A stretch of DNA of 64,000 nt from CAYWXV01 sp964462535 (GCA_964462535.1 CAYWXV010000013.1:1-64000); one strand, 5' to 3'. Positions 36,469-45,564 are shown, numbered from the stretch's first letter. Translations and numbers: made by a program. The notes: generated by a model from the letters alone, not told the origin.

Positions 36469-38466
36469 ATGTCCAGTTCTGCATCCGCAGCTCCGGTCGT
36501 TCCTGCCATGCGTGGCACGAACAGACGTACCACATCCTCGTCCACCCGCACACCGCGCGACGCTACCTCCCGCAAAGGAAATGGAGACGAACTCCATGCC
36601 CGAATAGACAGATTGCTCGCCGAGGCCGAGTCGATCAGGCTTCGTGATCCTGTCACCGCGCTTCGTATCGCAACCGAAGCTCACATGCTCGCCCGAGGGT
36701 CGGGGTACAACAGCGGGCTGGCTGCTGCGCTCCGCGTACAGGGGATGTGTGACGTCGCAGCCGGATACCACGATCGGGCTCGTGATCTGCTAGCGGAATC
36801 GGCAACGCTCTGCGATGCTGCCGTCCGTACACGCGATGATCACGGAGCGGCTGAGTCGTTCCTTGGACTCGGCACGCTGTTCGTTCTTCAAGAGAACGCC
36901 AACGACGGCCTGGAAGTCCTCGAACAAGCGATACGCCGCTCACATCGAGGCGAGAATCGGGGGGTGGAAGGGGAGGCACTTGTTCTCCAGGGAGAGTGCT
37001 ACGCACTGCGGGGAGATGGCGAAAAGGCCATGGACTTCTTGAAGAAGGGAATGGAGATGCTTGACCGGCTTGGCGATCCGGTCCGTCTTGCGTCGGCCAC
37101 CGTTTCTGCTGCTCGCACGCGCCGCAAGCTCGGCGCCTACTCGCGCGCAATGATTCTTGTGCGACGCGGGCGCCAGCGAGCGGAGAGCCACGGGCTGGAA
37201 GTACTGGTACGCCAGTTTCAGGTCATTGCAGCATCGATCCGAATGGAAATTGGTGATGAGACTCGAGCCATGACGGAGTTCACCGAGGCGGCGTGCGCGG
37301 CGGAGTCGTATGGAGCACATCAAGTCATCATCGACGCAGCGCTTGGAATCTCCATGATCTACCGCCGCGCCGGCAATCAGGCCGCAGCGATAGAATGGGC
37401 AAATCGACGTCTGGAGCATGCACGAACAGTCGGATCGATCTATCACCAGGCGGCGACCCTGAACACGTTGGGAAACATTCACTTCCGGCTCGGGGACTAC
37501 CCTGCGGCAACAAGTGCATACATGGAAGCTCTCGCCTTTGCGACGGAGATCGGGCGGCACGACATCGAGGAAATCTGTCTGGAGAACCTTGGGAACGTCT
37601 ACCGCGACTCGGGGCGGAGGCAGGAAGCGATCGAAAGCTACGGGCGGAGTCGTCGGCTTGCGTCATCGAGAAAGAATCGTGCGACCACCGCTTCGTGCTA
37701 CTACAATCTGGGATTGCTCGATCTGGATCATTCAGACTACACCGCAGCGATACAACATCTCAACACCGCCGCAATTGCCGCCGAGGCAGCGGGCGATCGC
37801 GCACTACTGGCGGATGCTCATCACGAGCTTGCCCGCGCGTACGAAGGGAGGAATGAGTCAGGAGACTTGCGGAAGGCGTACGATCATTACAAGCTCCATC
37901 ATGAATGCCGAACCGAGGCATCGAACCAGCGCTACGAGCGACTTCGGAAAACGATGGAACTTCGTGCCGAGATAGATCGCGCGGAGTTCGAATTCGAGCT
38001 GGAGAATCGGCCTGCCATCGGGGGCGGCCCTCAGGCGGCCTATGCCGACATGCCAACCGGGGACCATGAGATACCTCAGGATTCGAATAGTGTCGTCAAC
38101 GCACGCGACGCTTCGCCCCATGCAATGCCTACATCGACAATGAATCCCTCGGATTCCAGCACGGAGTCCAGTGCAGCGGATGGGAGTAACGTCGACCGGA
38201 ATGTGGAGGTGCTCAGGCGAGAGGTGGAGTTGCGTGAAAGGGAGGGGGCGTTTATCGAAGAGATTTCGAGGCGACATCCCACGATCAGCCCAGGCGAACT
38301 TCGTGTGCTCCTATTCATGCGAGCGGGAATGAAGACACCCGACATGTCGGCCTTTCTTGGCGTCAGCGATAGAGCTGTCGAGAAGCATCGGTACAAGATC
38401 CGCCGCAAGCTGGCACTGCCAACCCACGTCAACCTCGCTGATTACGTGAGATCAATCGGCATGTAG
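36469..38466 (+). CDS. TPR-rich regulator with LuxR-type helix-turn-helix
   Basis: The 665-aa protein holds TPR units over residues about 40-500 (LGTLFVLQENANDGLEVLEQAIRR, LGNIHFRLGDYPAATSAYMEAL, YNLGLLDLDHSDYTAAIQHL). A low-complexity linker follows, then a coiled coil (VEVLRREVELREREGAF) and a C-terminal LuxR helix-turn-helix (ISPGELRVLLFMRAGMKTPDMSAFLGVS ... VEKHRYKIRRKL). It is a paralogue of the gene at 21125-22918 and also lacks a receiver. The start is uncertain: ATG at 36469, 36508 or 36376 are possible. It is divergent from the beta-lactamase unit. Confidence 0.82.
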   Translation: MSSSASAAPVVPAMRGTNRRTTSSSTRTPRDATSRKGNGDELHARIDRLLAEAESIRLRDPVTALRIATEAHMLARGSGYNSGLAAALRVQGMCDVAAGYHDRARDLLAESATLCDAAVRTRDDHGAAESFLGLGTLFVLQENANDGLEVLEQAIRRSHRGENRGVEGEALVLQGECYALRGDGEKAMDFLKKGMEMLDRLGDPVRLASATVSAARTRRKLGAYSRAMILVRRGRQRAESHGLEVLVRQFQVIAASIRMEIGDETRAMTEFTEAACAAESYGAHQVIIDAALGISMIYRRAGNQAAAIEWANRRLEHARTVGSIYHQAATLNTLGNIHFRLGDYPAATSAYMEALAFATEIGRHDIEEICLENLGNVYRDSGRRQEAIESYGRSRRLASSRKNRATTASCYYNLGLLDLDHSDYTAAIQHLNTAAIAAEAAGDRALLADAHHELARAYEGRNESGDLRKAYDHYKLHHECRTEASNQRYERLRKTMELRAEIDRAEFEFELENRPAIGGGPQAAYADMPTGDHEIPQDSNSVVNARDASPHAMPTSTMNPSDSSTESSAADGSNVDRNVEVLRREVELREREGAFIEEISRRHPTISPGELRVLLFMRAGMKTPDMSAFLGVSDRAVEKHRYKIRRKLALPTHVNLADYVRSIGM

Positions 38467-38490
38467 TTCGGAACCCACGTTCACCCTTAC

Positions 38491-38524
38491 CCCCCCCTCG
38501 CTCATCATTGCGCGAGGGGGGGGG
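38491..38524 (+). terminator. Strong GC hairpin after the regulator gene
   Basis: The arms CCCCCCCTCGC (38491-38501) and GCGAGGGGGGG (38512-38522) pair perfectly. There is no T-run, so it may act as a transcript 3' end stabiliser rather than a classic terminator. It starts 25 bp after the stop. Confidence 0.45.
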
Positions 38525-38584
38525 CTTCGTGTCGGGATCCCTCAAATTCATCGCCGCTACGCTGCGCCGCCATCCCCTTGGAGA

Positions 38585-38679
38585 TTGTTGAAATCGACGT
38601 GATAGATATGCTGCGCTCCTTGCCGCCCCTTAACCTCACGCGATGAGAACAACCCCGTGAACTGTGGGTAGATGAAGAG
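38585..38679 (-). repeat. Dispersed palindromic element, degenerate copy D
   Basis: The left end TTGTTGAAAT and the following CTGCGCTCCT plus CTTAACCTCACGCG match copies B and E. The central hairpin is missing. The right end reads GATGAAGAGG and touches the TAG stop of the flavoprotein gene at 38684. Similarity is lower than in other copies. Confidence 0.5.
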
Positions 38680-38683
38680 GCTG

Positions 38684-40426
38684 CTAGAAGCGGTTGTGGC
38701 TCCCCGTCAGGATCGATTCGACGCTCCCCGGTGCGGCACCTTCGTTCATTTCGCCCTCCCGTCCACAGACCGGACATCGATGCAGTGACGAGTCGAACCA
38801 CGACATGCATTGATCGCATCGCTCCGGCTGGTACGGTGCGCCACGTCTGTGCTTCTTCTCCACGCGACGACCATCGATGGTATAGTTCGAGAACAAGGAA
38901 CCCAGATTCATGGCTCGAACCTGTGGCTGGATCATAATGGAACGGACGAACGGGCGGACCATCTTCACCATGCGTCGCGCGACACGGGCCGGATCTTCTC
39001 CGCGCTCCTCACCCTCACGTAGAATTGCCCGGGCAGCATCGATCCGATCGCGAAAGAGTGGATTGAGAAGGTCGTGGACGTACGGGTCGTTCTCGCGGTA
39101 TTCCATTCCCCGATCGATGATGTCCGTCGCCCCGAATGCCAGCTTCAACATGAACGCCCACTCGAATGAGTCGACGTGGCGGAACGATCGGTAGTAGAGA
39201 TCGGTCTCGCTGATCAACGCCGAGTAAATCTCTTCCATGTACTTCTCGAATCGAGAGAATCTCCTTCGACCGACGTCTCCACGATTCAACGCATCAACCG
39301 TATCGCGGGCGGCCATGTAGCATCCACCACTTCCCAGATTGAGGCCAGGAGAGAATAGTGGATTGACGAACGCTGCGGCGTCACCGACCGTCACCCATCC
39401 ATCGCCCGCAAATTGCGTGCTGTCGTGCACAAGATCCCGGAATGATCCGTACGGAGGCCGTCCTTCGTACGGCGTTTCGATCAGCTCGTAGTTCTCCATC
39501 ACCTTGGCCACGCCGGGATACTTCTCCACATAGTGGCGGAAGGCGTCGCGGGCATTCAGGCCTGCTGCCGAGTCATGATCATCACGCACAACAAACCCCA
39601 CACTGACAATCCGCTCGCTTCGACACCCAAAGAGATCCGAGACCTGCTCGCGAGTCGGCACGTCGGCCTCGTCTGCGTCGCCGTGATCGAGGAAGTAGTC
39701 GACCATGCGTTCGAGTCGATCCTGTGGTGTCTGCTCCCACGACTCGACGTTGATGAACCACATCCATCCCTCGGGGAAGCAGATGTGTCTGGTTGCCGGT
39801 TCATCCCAGTGATCGACCTGCACATCCTTCTTCAATCGAAAGTAGGCGTAGTATGAGTTCGTGGTGAACGCACGATGACGTGCGGGATCACGACGATAGT
39901 GACCCAGGTGTCGGCCCAGGAGCGCCGCGGGGCCGCTGGCGTCGCAAAGCATACGCGCCGTGAGTGAGAACCGCGACCCACTCTTCGTCTCGCACGCGAT
40001 CAGATGACCATCTCCGCTTATGAGAGAATCCTTCAGATGCACCTTTACTCCGTTCAGAACCGTGATTCCGTTTCGACGGGCCGATTCGATCATCGCCGTC
40101 TCCAGCACACGTCTCTCCACCTGATAGGTCTCCTCGATACCAACCACGTCGACATGACGCTGCAGGTTGTCGGTCTCCTCGCCGGTCCACCAGAATCGGA
40201 TGCCCCCTTTGTTTCCGAAGAGGCGTCGAAGGACAGGCTGCGACAGCCCGAGCGATATGAAGCTCCGAGTTGCCGACGAGAGCGTGCTCTCTCCGATCTT
40301 GTATCCCGGCGATTCGAGCCGATCGATCACAGCGATACGCGTGTCGGGCCTCCACTTGCGAATCCAGTTTGCATACGTCAATCCGTGCGGCCCCCCGCCG
40401 ATGACGATGACGTCATAGTCGAACAT
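38684..40426 (-). CDS. Halogenase-like FAD oxidoreductase with C-terminal zinc ribbon
   Basis: The 580-aa protein starts with the FAD Rossmann motif VIVIGGGPHGLTYANW. It has YKIGESTLSS, the WxWxI-type segment GWMWFIN that marks flavin-dependent halogenases, and the second FAD motif GDAAAFVNPLFSPGLNLG. It resembles the tryptophan-halogenase/geranylgeranyl-reductase superfamily. The last 50 residues add CDQC ... CPVC, a zinc ribbon not typical of that family. Whether it halogenates, hydroxylates or reduces cannot be told; I cannot place the halogenase lysine with confidence. The ATG at 40426 begins the FAD motif; the frame open to 40801 lacks support. It lies downstream of the methyltransferase and OsmC genes on the same strand. 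Confidence 0.8.
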   Translation of the reverse strand: MFDYDVIVIGGGPHGLTYANWIRKWRPDTRIAVIDRLESPGYKIGESTLSSATRSFISLGLSQPVLRRLFGNKGGIRFWWTGEETDNLQRHVDVVGIEETYQVERRVLETAMIESARRNGITVLNGVKVHLKDSLISGDGHLIACETKSGSRFSLTARMLCDASGPAALLGRHLGHYRRDPARHRAFTTNSYYAYFRLKKDVQVDHWDEPATRHICFPEGWMWFINVESWEQTPQDRLERMVDYFLDHGDADEADVPTREQVSDLFGCRSERIVSVGFVVRDDHDSAAGLNARDAFRHYVEKYPGVAKVMENYELIETPYEGRPPYGSFRDLVHDSTQFAGDGWVTVGDAAAFVNPLFSPGLNLGSGGCYMAARDTVDALNRGDVGRRRFSRFEKYMEEIYSALISETDLYYRSFRHVDSFEWAFMLKLAFGATDIIDRGMEYRENDPYVHDLLNPLFRDRIDAARAILREGEERGEDPARVARRMVKMVRPFVRSIMIQPQVRAMNLGSLFSNYTIDGRRVEKKHRRGAPYQPERCDQCMSWFDSSLHRCPVCGREGEMNEGAAPGSVESILTGSHNRF

Positions 40427-40556
40427 GGTTGGTAGTTGGTGAATCGTGGTTGTTGGTGAACAGACATCATGCGGTGATCGGTCGTCGGCGTTCGGGCGTC
40501 GTTGGGATGGAGGTGGGGCTCCGTTAGCATCCAACGCTACCTCAAGCGTCGAACGA

Positions 40557-41351
40557 TCAACCACCAACCTTCGTGCCACGGATGCACACACCCCGGGCGC
40601 CGTACCGTGCGGCCGAACGGGCGATGCGGGCGTCCGAGAAGACATCGTAGACAGAGTAGATCGCGAAGTCGACGAATCCGGTATCCTGGAGCATTCGGAG
40701 GTAGTCCTCGTCCAACAGGCCGCCGGCGACGCAGTCGGTCCAGAGGTGGATGAGATCCACAGAGGCCGTCGGCACGGGGTCCGTAAGGAGGACATCGGCA
40801 ATCTGAATGCGACCGCCCGGCTTCAGGACGCGATAGATCTCGTCGTAGACCTCCGTCTTGCTTGGGCACAGGTTTATCACGCCGTTGCTGATAACTACGT
40901 CGACGCTCTCATCGGCGAAGGGGAGAGACTCGGCGTAGCCCTGTTCGAATCGAACGTTCCGGGCATCCATCTGCCGCGCATTGTCACGGGCTCGTTCCAC
41001 CATTGCGGAGGTCATGTCGATTCCGACGACCTTCCCATTCGGGCCGACAATTCGCGATGCGATCAGTGAATCCATGCCGGCCCCGGAACCGATGTCAAGG
41101 ACGACGGCACCCTCCGGAATCGGGGCGATAGAAAACGGATTACCCACTCCGGCGAATGAGTCGATCGCTCCGGATGGAATTGCGTTAAGCAAGTGTTCGC
41201 CGTAACTCAGTCGCTCTGCCAGGGGACGTCCCGTCACGAAATGGAATTCGCATTCGGGTGTTCTGGCCACTTCACTGTACTTCTCCTGGATGGCGCTTCT
41301 CAGGGCGGCGCGGTCGAAGTGCGGATTCTGTATGTCGATTGCGCTGTTCAT
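40557..41351 (-). CDS. ArsM-like SAM methyltransferase
   Basis: The 264-aa protein follows the ArsM (arsenite methyltransferase) template: VGNPFSIAPIPEGAVVLDIGSGAG, VGIDMTSAMVERARDNAR, VDVVISNGVINLCPSK, YRVLKPGGRIQIADV and WTDCVAGGL. Two of the three arsenic-binding cysteines are absent: the first (CGNP in ArsM) is VGNP, and the second (SNCVIN) is SNGVIN. The third (DCVAGGL) is kept. It is therefore probably not an arsenite methylase but a relative with another substrate. GGAGACTCAT precedes the ATG at 41351. It lies 85 bp after the OsmC gene. Confidence 0.8.
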   Translation of the reverse strand: MNSAIDIQNPHFDRAALRSAIQEKYSEVARTPECEFHFVTGRPLAERLSYGEHLLNAIPSGAIDSFAGVGNPFSIAPIPEGAVVLDIGSGAGMDSLIASRIVGPNGKVVGIDMTSAMVERARDNARQMDARNVRFEQGYAESLPFADESVDVVISNGVINLCPSKTEVYDEIYRVLKPGGRIQIADVLLTDPVPTASVDLIHLWTDCVAGGLLDEDYLRMLQDTGFVDFAIYSVYDVFSDARIARSAARYGARGVCIRGTKVGG

Positions 41352-41436
41352 ATGAGTCTCCATGGTGTTTTGCCGGCGTGCAGGTTGCGCCGGGTCGGCG
41401 TAATCCGACCCGGCACTCCGCTGCATAGCCGTCGTG

Positions 41437-42027
41437 TTAGTTCTTGTGGATGCGGGTGATGATCTGATTCTCGTGGCTGACCATCGCGTGGACAGGCGAG
41501 CGACCGGCCATGTTGCGCAGACGGGCGAGATCGTCCTCGTTCAGGTCTCCCTTCACATGCACGTCGACCTCTATCATCTGCAGGCAGGATTTCGATTCCT
41601 CAATGGGGACGATTCCAAGCAGGACGCGTGGATCGACTTCGGCGCGGGCAACCACCTCAAGCTCGTCATAGCTCACCCCCTCGAGGGCAGCGTTGATGCA
41701 GATTGCCCATGTGATGCATCCGCAGAGCGACGATAGGGCGACCTCAACCGGCTCCAGGCGATCCGTGGGCCCCTCGACGCCAATTGCCTCCTCCACTTCC
41801 TTCCATGCCCCGAACTGAATGCTGTAGTCGCGTGAACGCTTGACGATTGTCTTCTCAGCCAGCTTCCACGGTCCGACCTTGGCAAGACTGTTTCCACCCT
41901 TCCCCTCCCAGATCGTCCGAGCCTCCAGACCCAGAAGGACCTCGTTGGGATTCTCTGCCGCGAAGGCATTGAATCCCTCCATCTTCTCTACGTCGATGCC
42001 GGGGAATGCTTTGACTTCGGTGTTCAT
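41437..42027 (-). CDS. OsmC-family protein
   Basis: The 196-aa protein shows the OsmC fold marks: a two-cysteine helix LSSLCGCITWAICINAAL, and later ESKSCLQMIEVDVHVKGDL and SPVHAMVSHENQI. Many OsmC members are thiol peroxidases; others have unknown roles. The first pair reads CGC rather than the single peroxidatic Cys, so activity is uncertain. AAGGAGAGAGAC precedes the ATG, a strong ribosome site. It heads a possible three-gene unit with the ArsM-like and flavoprotein genes. Confidence 0.8.
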   Translation of the reverse strand: MNTEVKAFPGIDVEKMEGFNAFAAENPNEVLLGLEARTIWEGKGGNSLAKVGPWKLAEKTIVKRSRDYSIQFGAWKEVEEAIGVEGPTDRLEPVEVALSSLCGCITWAICINAALEGVSYDELEVVARAEVDPRVLLGIVPIEESKSCLQMIEVDVHVKGDLNEDDLARLRNMAGRSPVHAMVSHENQIITRIHKN

Positions 42028-42323
42028 TGTCTCTCTCCTTGAGTATTGGTGTGTGATGTGTTGACCGATAGTGGTCATGTTCTCTACACATACTCAAGGC
42101 GACAAAACGGGTCAATGTCCCAAGTCGAAGAATGTAATCGAGTGTGGCGGGCCAGGCGATCAGGTCTGGGTGGATCCGTTCCCAGGGTTCGGTGTTCAGG
42201 CGTCGGCCAGGCCCCTCCTCGCGAGGGGGCCCCCTAACGGCCGAGCTTGTCGAAGCCAGCGTGGCCGGAGTTGGCCCTCTTCCAGTGGTACAACTTCATT
42301 CTTCGCCGTTGCCCGTAAGGAGG
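42028..42323. other. Intergenic region upstream of the OsmC gene
   Basis: No convincing gene is present. A GC palindrome (GGCCCCTCCTCGCGAGGGGGCC, about 42209-42230) stands near the middle; it lacks a T-run. On the minus strand TTGACCCG followed by TATGTGTA near 42090 could be the OsmC promoter, but the match is weak. Confidence 0.4.
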
Positions 42324-42462
42324 CTGGTGAAGCACGGGTGACATCTACGCTGCGCTCCTCATCGCTTGCCGCGTACCTCCAATACACCGCATGCGCCTGT
42401 CGTAGTGCGCCCTGACCTCGCGCGATTTGAACAGCATGAAAAGACTGAGAGTCGTTGCGCAG
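42324..42462 (-). repeat. Dispersed palindromic element, copy E (139 bp)
   Basis: It starts CTGGTGAAG (outer flank GAGG as in copy B), contains CTGCGCTCCTCATCG and CCCTGACCTCGCGCGATTTGAAC, and ends GAGAGTCGTTGCGCAG. Nearly full length but diverged; the central hairpin is weak. It lies about 40 bp beyond the kinase gene stop. Confidence 0.7.
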
Positions 42463-42501
42463 TCTTCCAGGATCGTGACTCGCGTAGGGTAACTCTCGTC
42501 T

Positions 42502-44913
42502 CTATCTACGTACCACCGAATCCATTTCCATTTCGTTCCTCTTCGTGATAGGGCTGTCCGGGCCGACGACCTCCCGGTACAGATCGACTCCCTTCGCCAT
42601 GTACCGGAGAGCATCCGCACGGTTACCAAGCTTAGCGTGGACCCTCCCCATCAGCATGAAGGCACGCGCTGCCAGGTAGTGCCGCTCACCATAGAGTCGG
42701 ATGCGGAGATCGAGATTCTCCCGCAAGGGATCCAGCGCTTCCCGATAGCGCCCCTGATTGATGAGTGATTCGCCGAGGGTCATCAGTGCCTCCGCGACGT
42801 TGCGGTGCCCCATCGGGTGGATCACGCGATAGATGTCGAGCGATCCCCGCGCCGACTTCTCGGCATCCACGTGCCGCCCCTGTGCAATCAGAATCCATCC
42901 AAGCCGGTTCAACAGACTTGCGACATGGTAATCGCGTGGGCCGTACAGCCGCTGGTATATCTCCAGCGCGCGTCGCATCGTGCGCTCTGCTTTCGCCTTC
43001 TCTCCCCTGACGAGCTGCATATCCGCGAGACTCCCCATGCTCTCCGCCAGATCGGGATCGTCGACGTTCCATGTCGCACCGGTAAGGAGTTCCCACTCGC
43101 GCAACACCCGTTCGCCTTCCTCCGGGTGTTTGATGTGGAGAATCGCCGCCAGATGATAGAGTCCGAGGAGATAATGAGGATGCTGCTTGCCGGTGATGGA
43201 CTCTTGTATGTCCAGATACTCGCGGTAGAGTGCGAGGGATTTATCCAGATTCCCACGCATCTCTTCGATGTTCCCCAAAATGAACACCGCCTCTCCCAAC
43301 TCCTGACGCGGCGCGTCAGGAGTTCGTCGCAGCAGATCGATCGACTCGGCGACGAGCCGCGCCGCGCTGTCATTGATAGCGAGCGTGCGATACGCGTTTG
43401 CGACAGCGATTGTCATGCGGGCGCGCTCGATAGGTTGATCCGCGAGTTCTGTTCGAATGCGTTGAATACCGGCGTCCAGAAACGTGCGAGGGGTGAGCGT
43501 ATCTGCCGGGTGTTCCAGCGGGTCAGCGGCATTGAACAGGGAGAGGGCGAAATCGGCCATCTTCTCGGCTCGTTCCGCTTCGCTTCGCGCTCTATCACGT
43601 TGCTCGGCGGTTTCTGACGCCTGTCGCAGCGAGAAGAGGGCGAAGAAGAGCAGCATGACAACCACGATAGCCGCTGCAGCCGTTTCGAACCTCCGTCGCC
43701 TGACGAATTTTCCAATCCGATAGCCGGCGGAGTCTTTGTGGGCGACGACGGGGAGTCCTTTCAATTGGCGTTCGATGTCGGCGGACATCTCCTCGGCCGA
43801 CGGGTAGCGTCTGGATGGCTCCTTGCGGAGCGCCATCATGACGATCGTGTCGAGGTCGCGTCGGAGTCGGCGTCGCAGGCGATCGCCGGTCGTCGCGCGC
43901 CCCCGGGCAATGGCATCGAGGGACGGTCGCGTGTCGCTGTCCAACCCTCCCTCGCCATGGGATACGCGCTGACTTGGCCGCTCGGGGTCTACCTCGGAGA
44001 GGAGTCGGATCATCTCGGCGTGTGAAATCGCCGCTGCAGGGAAGGGGGGAGAACCGGCCAGGATTTCGTACAGGATGACACCCAGGGAGTAGATGTCGGA
44101 AGCGGTGGTTAGCGGCTCGCCTCGAGTTTGCTCGGGACTGGCATACGTGGGCGTCAGCATGCGCATTTCGTACCGGGTCTCGGGTCCACCCACGCGCGCA
44201 AGGGTGGGATTCAAGAGCTTTGCAATGCCGAAGTCGAGGAGCTTGACAATACCGTCGTTCGTGACGAAAATGTTTGACGGCTTCAGATCGCGGTGGACGA
44301 TCAGATTCTGATGCGCGTGGTGAACCGCTGAGCAGACCGTCTGGAAGAGCCGGAGTCTTCCATCGATGTCAACGGTGCGAGTATCAAGCCACTCTGTAAT
44401 CGGTTGACCTTCCACATACTCCATAGCAAAGTAGGAGAGGCCGGCATCGGAGACACCGCCATCCAGCAGTCGGGCAATGTTGGGGTGGGAGAGCGAGGCC
44501 AGGATCTGTCGCTCCATTTCGAAGCGACGGAGTACCTCGGCCGAGTCCATGCCACGCCGGATCACCTTCAACGCAACGTACTGGCGGAACGGCTCCTCGC
44601 GAGCGGCCAGGTAGACCTCCCCCATCCCACCTCGCGCGAGTAGCCGGATTATGCGGTAACTCGCGATGTGGTCCCCCTCCACATATCCCCCTTCGGTTTC
44701 CTCTGCCACGACAACGTCGGGAAGGGCGGGTGGCGTGTCGAGGAACTCGTCACGCTCGGCGGCGCGATCGGCCTGTAGAAGACTCGCGATTTCATCCCGA
44801 AGATCCGCGTCGTCGGGACAGGCCGCATCCAGGAATGCTCGCTGTTCATCGGGAGGATGAAGTAGCGCCGCACGGAAGAGGCGGTCCATGCGATCCGCTC
44901 TCTCGCTAGGCAT
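42502..44913 (-). CDS. Ser/Thr protein kinase with TPR sensor domain
   Basis: The 803-aa protein has a complete Hanks-type kinase domain: glycine loop ARGGMGEVYLA (residue 93 on), Lys116 in VALKVI, HRDLKPSN (207-214), DFG (227-229) and TYASPEQ. One membrane helix (about 410-429) separates it from a C-terminal half of TPR units, such as LASLLNRLGWILIAQGRHVDAEKSARGSL. The TPR half should face the periplasm. Its ATG overlaps the end of the sigma-factor gene by 8 bp, a common pairing in which the kinase works with a dedicated ECF-type sigma factor. The substrate is unknown. Confidence 0.95.
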   Translation of the reverse strand: MPSERADRMDRLFRAALLHPPDEQRAFLDAACPDDADLRDEIASLLQADRAAERDEFLDTPPALPDVVVAEETEGGYVEGDHIASYRIIRLLARGGMGEVYLAAREEPFRQYVALKVIRRGMDSAEVLRRFEMERQILASLSHPNIARLLDGGVSDAGLSYFAMEYVEGQPITEWLDTRTVDIDGRLRLFQTVCSAVHHAHQNLIVHRDLKPSNIFVTNDGIVKLLDFGIAKLLNPTLARVGGPETRYEMRMLTPTYASPEQTRGEPLTTASDIYSLGVILYEILAGSPPFPAAAISHAEMIRLLSEVDPERPSQRVSHGEGGLDSDTRPSLDAIARGRATTGDRLRRRLRRDLDTIVMMALRKEPSRRYPSAEEMSADIERQLKGLPVVAHKDSAGYRIGKFVRRRRFETAAAAIVVVMLLFFALFSLRQASETAEQRDRARSEAERAEKMADFALSLFNAADPLEHPADTLTPRTFLDAGIQRIRTELADQPIERARMTIAVANAYRTLAINDSAARLVAESIDLLRRTPDAPRQELGEAVFILGNIEEMRGNLDKSLALYREYLDIQESITGKQHPHYLLGLYHLAAILHIKHPEEGERVLREWELLTGATWNVDDPDLAESMGSLADMQLVRGEKAKAERTMRRALEIYQRLYGPRDYHVASLLNRLGWILIAQGRHVDAEKSARGSLDIYRVIHPMGHRNVAEALMTLGESLINQGRYREALDPLRENLDLRIRLYGERHYLAARAFMLMGRVHAKLGNRADALRYMAKGVDLYREVVGPDSPITKRNEMEMDSVVRR

Positions 44914-45460
44914 CTCCTTCCCCCATTTCTCGGCGGAGCCAGGCTCGGGCCATGCGCCAGTCGTTCGAGACCGTTGCGTGCGAGACGCCGAGCGTCTCGG
45001 CCGTCTCTTCGATGCTAAGTCCCGCGAAGTACCGACACTCAATAATGCGGACCCAGCGGGGGCGCTCCTGTTCCAGACGCTGCAATAGATTGTCCACTTC
45101 AATCAGCCCTTCCATTGTCGTCGCCGACTCCACGTCGGCGTGTGTCAGGCTGACTAGTTCTCCTCCTCGCTTGTCACGAGAGCGTGCCCTTGCCCGGTCA
45201 ATGAGAATTCGTCGCATCGTCTGCGCAGCCGCTCCAAAGAAGTGACTCCGTCCCTTCCAGTCAATCGCCTGATTCCCCGACATGCGGAGATAGGCTTCAT
45301 GGACAAGGCCCGTCGCGTTCAACGTCTCAGCGTTCCGTTCCTTCCGAAGCCGCGAACGGGCGATCTTCTTCAGCTCTGGATATACATGTTGAAGGAGTCG
45401 ATCGCGGGCCGACCGATCTCCATCGTCGATGTCCTGAAGCAGTCGCGTAATGTCGTCCAT
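44906..45460 (-). CDS. ECF-type RNA polymerase sigma factor
   Basis: The 184-aa protein has region 2 (LNATGLVHEAYLRMSG, HFFGAAAQTMRRILIDRAR) and region 4 (VRIIECRYFAGLSIEETAETLGVSHATVSNDWRMARAWLRRE). The pattern matches the ECF-like group (TIGR02999) often encoded beside Ser/Thr kinases. No anti-sigma gene is nearby, so control may come from the overlapping kinase. The ATG at 45460 is preferred; a GTG two codons earlier is possible. Confidence 0.93.
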   Translation of the reverse strand: MDDITRLLQDIDDGDRSARDRLLQHVYPELKKIARSRLRKERNAETLNATGLVHEAYLRMSGNQAIDWKGRSHFFGAAAQTMRRILIDRARARSRDKRGGELVSLTHADVESATTMEGLIEVDNLLQRLEQERPRWVRIIECRYFAGLSIEETAETLGVSHATVSNDWRMARAWLRREMGEGDA

Positions 45461-45534
45461 GGACACGCTCGGATGGGTGAGTGGTTAATTGAAGGAGTGC
45501 TGACAGCACTGCTGTGGTCGGTGTCGGAAGCTAA

Positions 45535-45564
45535 CAAAAGTCACTGTGGAACCGAGTGCGTCAA
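45535..45564 (-). promoter_or_regulatory. Candidate promoter of the sigma-kinase pair
   Basis: On the minus strand TTG (complement of 45562-45564) is followed after 19 bp by GACTTTTG, one change from TAnnTTTG. The distance to the ATG at 45460 is about 75 bp. Confidence 0.45.

Noticed and set aside
40427..40801. N-terminal extension of the flavoprotein
   Set aside because: It overlaps the ArsM-like gene by about 245 bp in another frame and lacks any signal; the FAD motif starts at the ATG chosen.
42209..42230. GC-rich palindrome as a terminator of the kinase gene
   Set aside because: It is about 270 bp beyond the kinase stop, has no T-run, and a dispersed element copy lies between.
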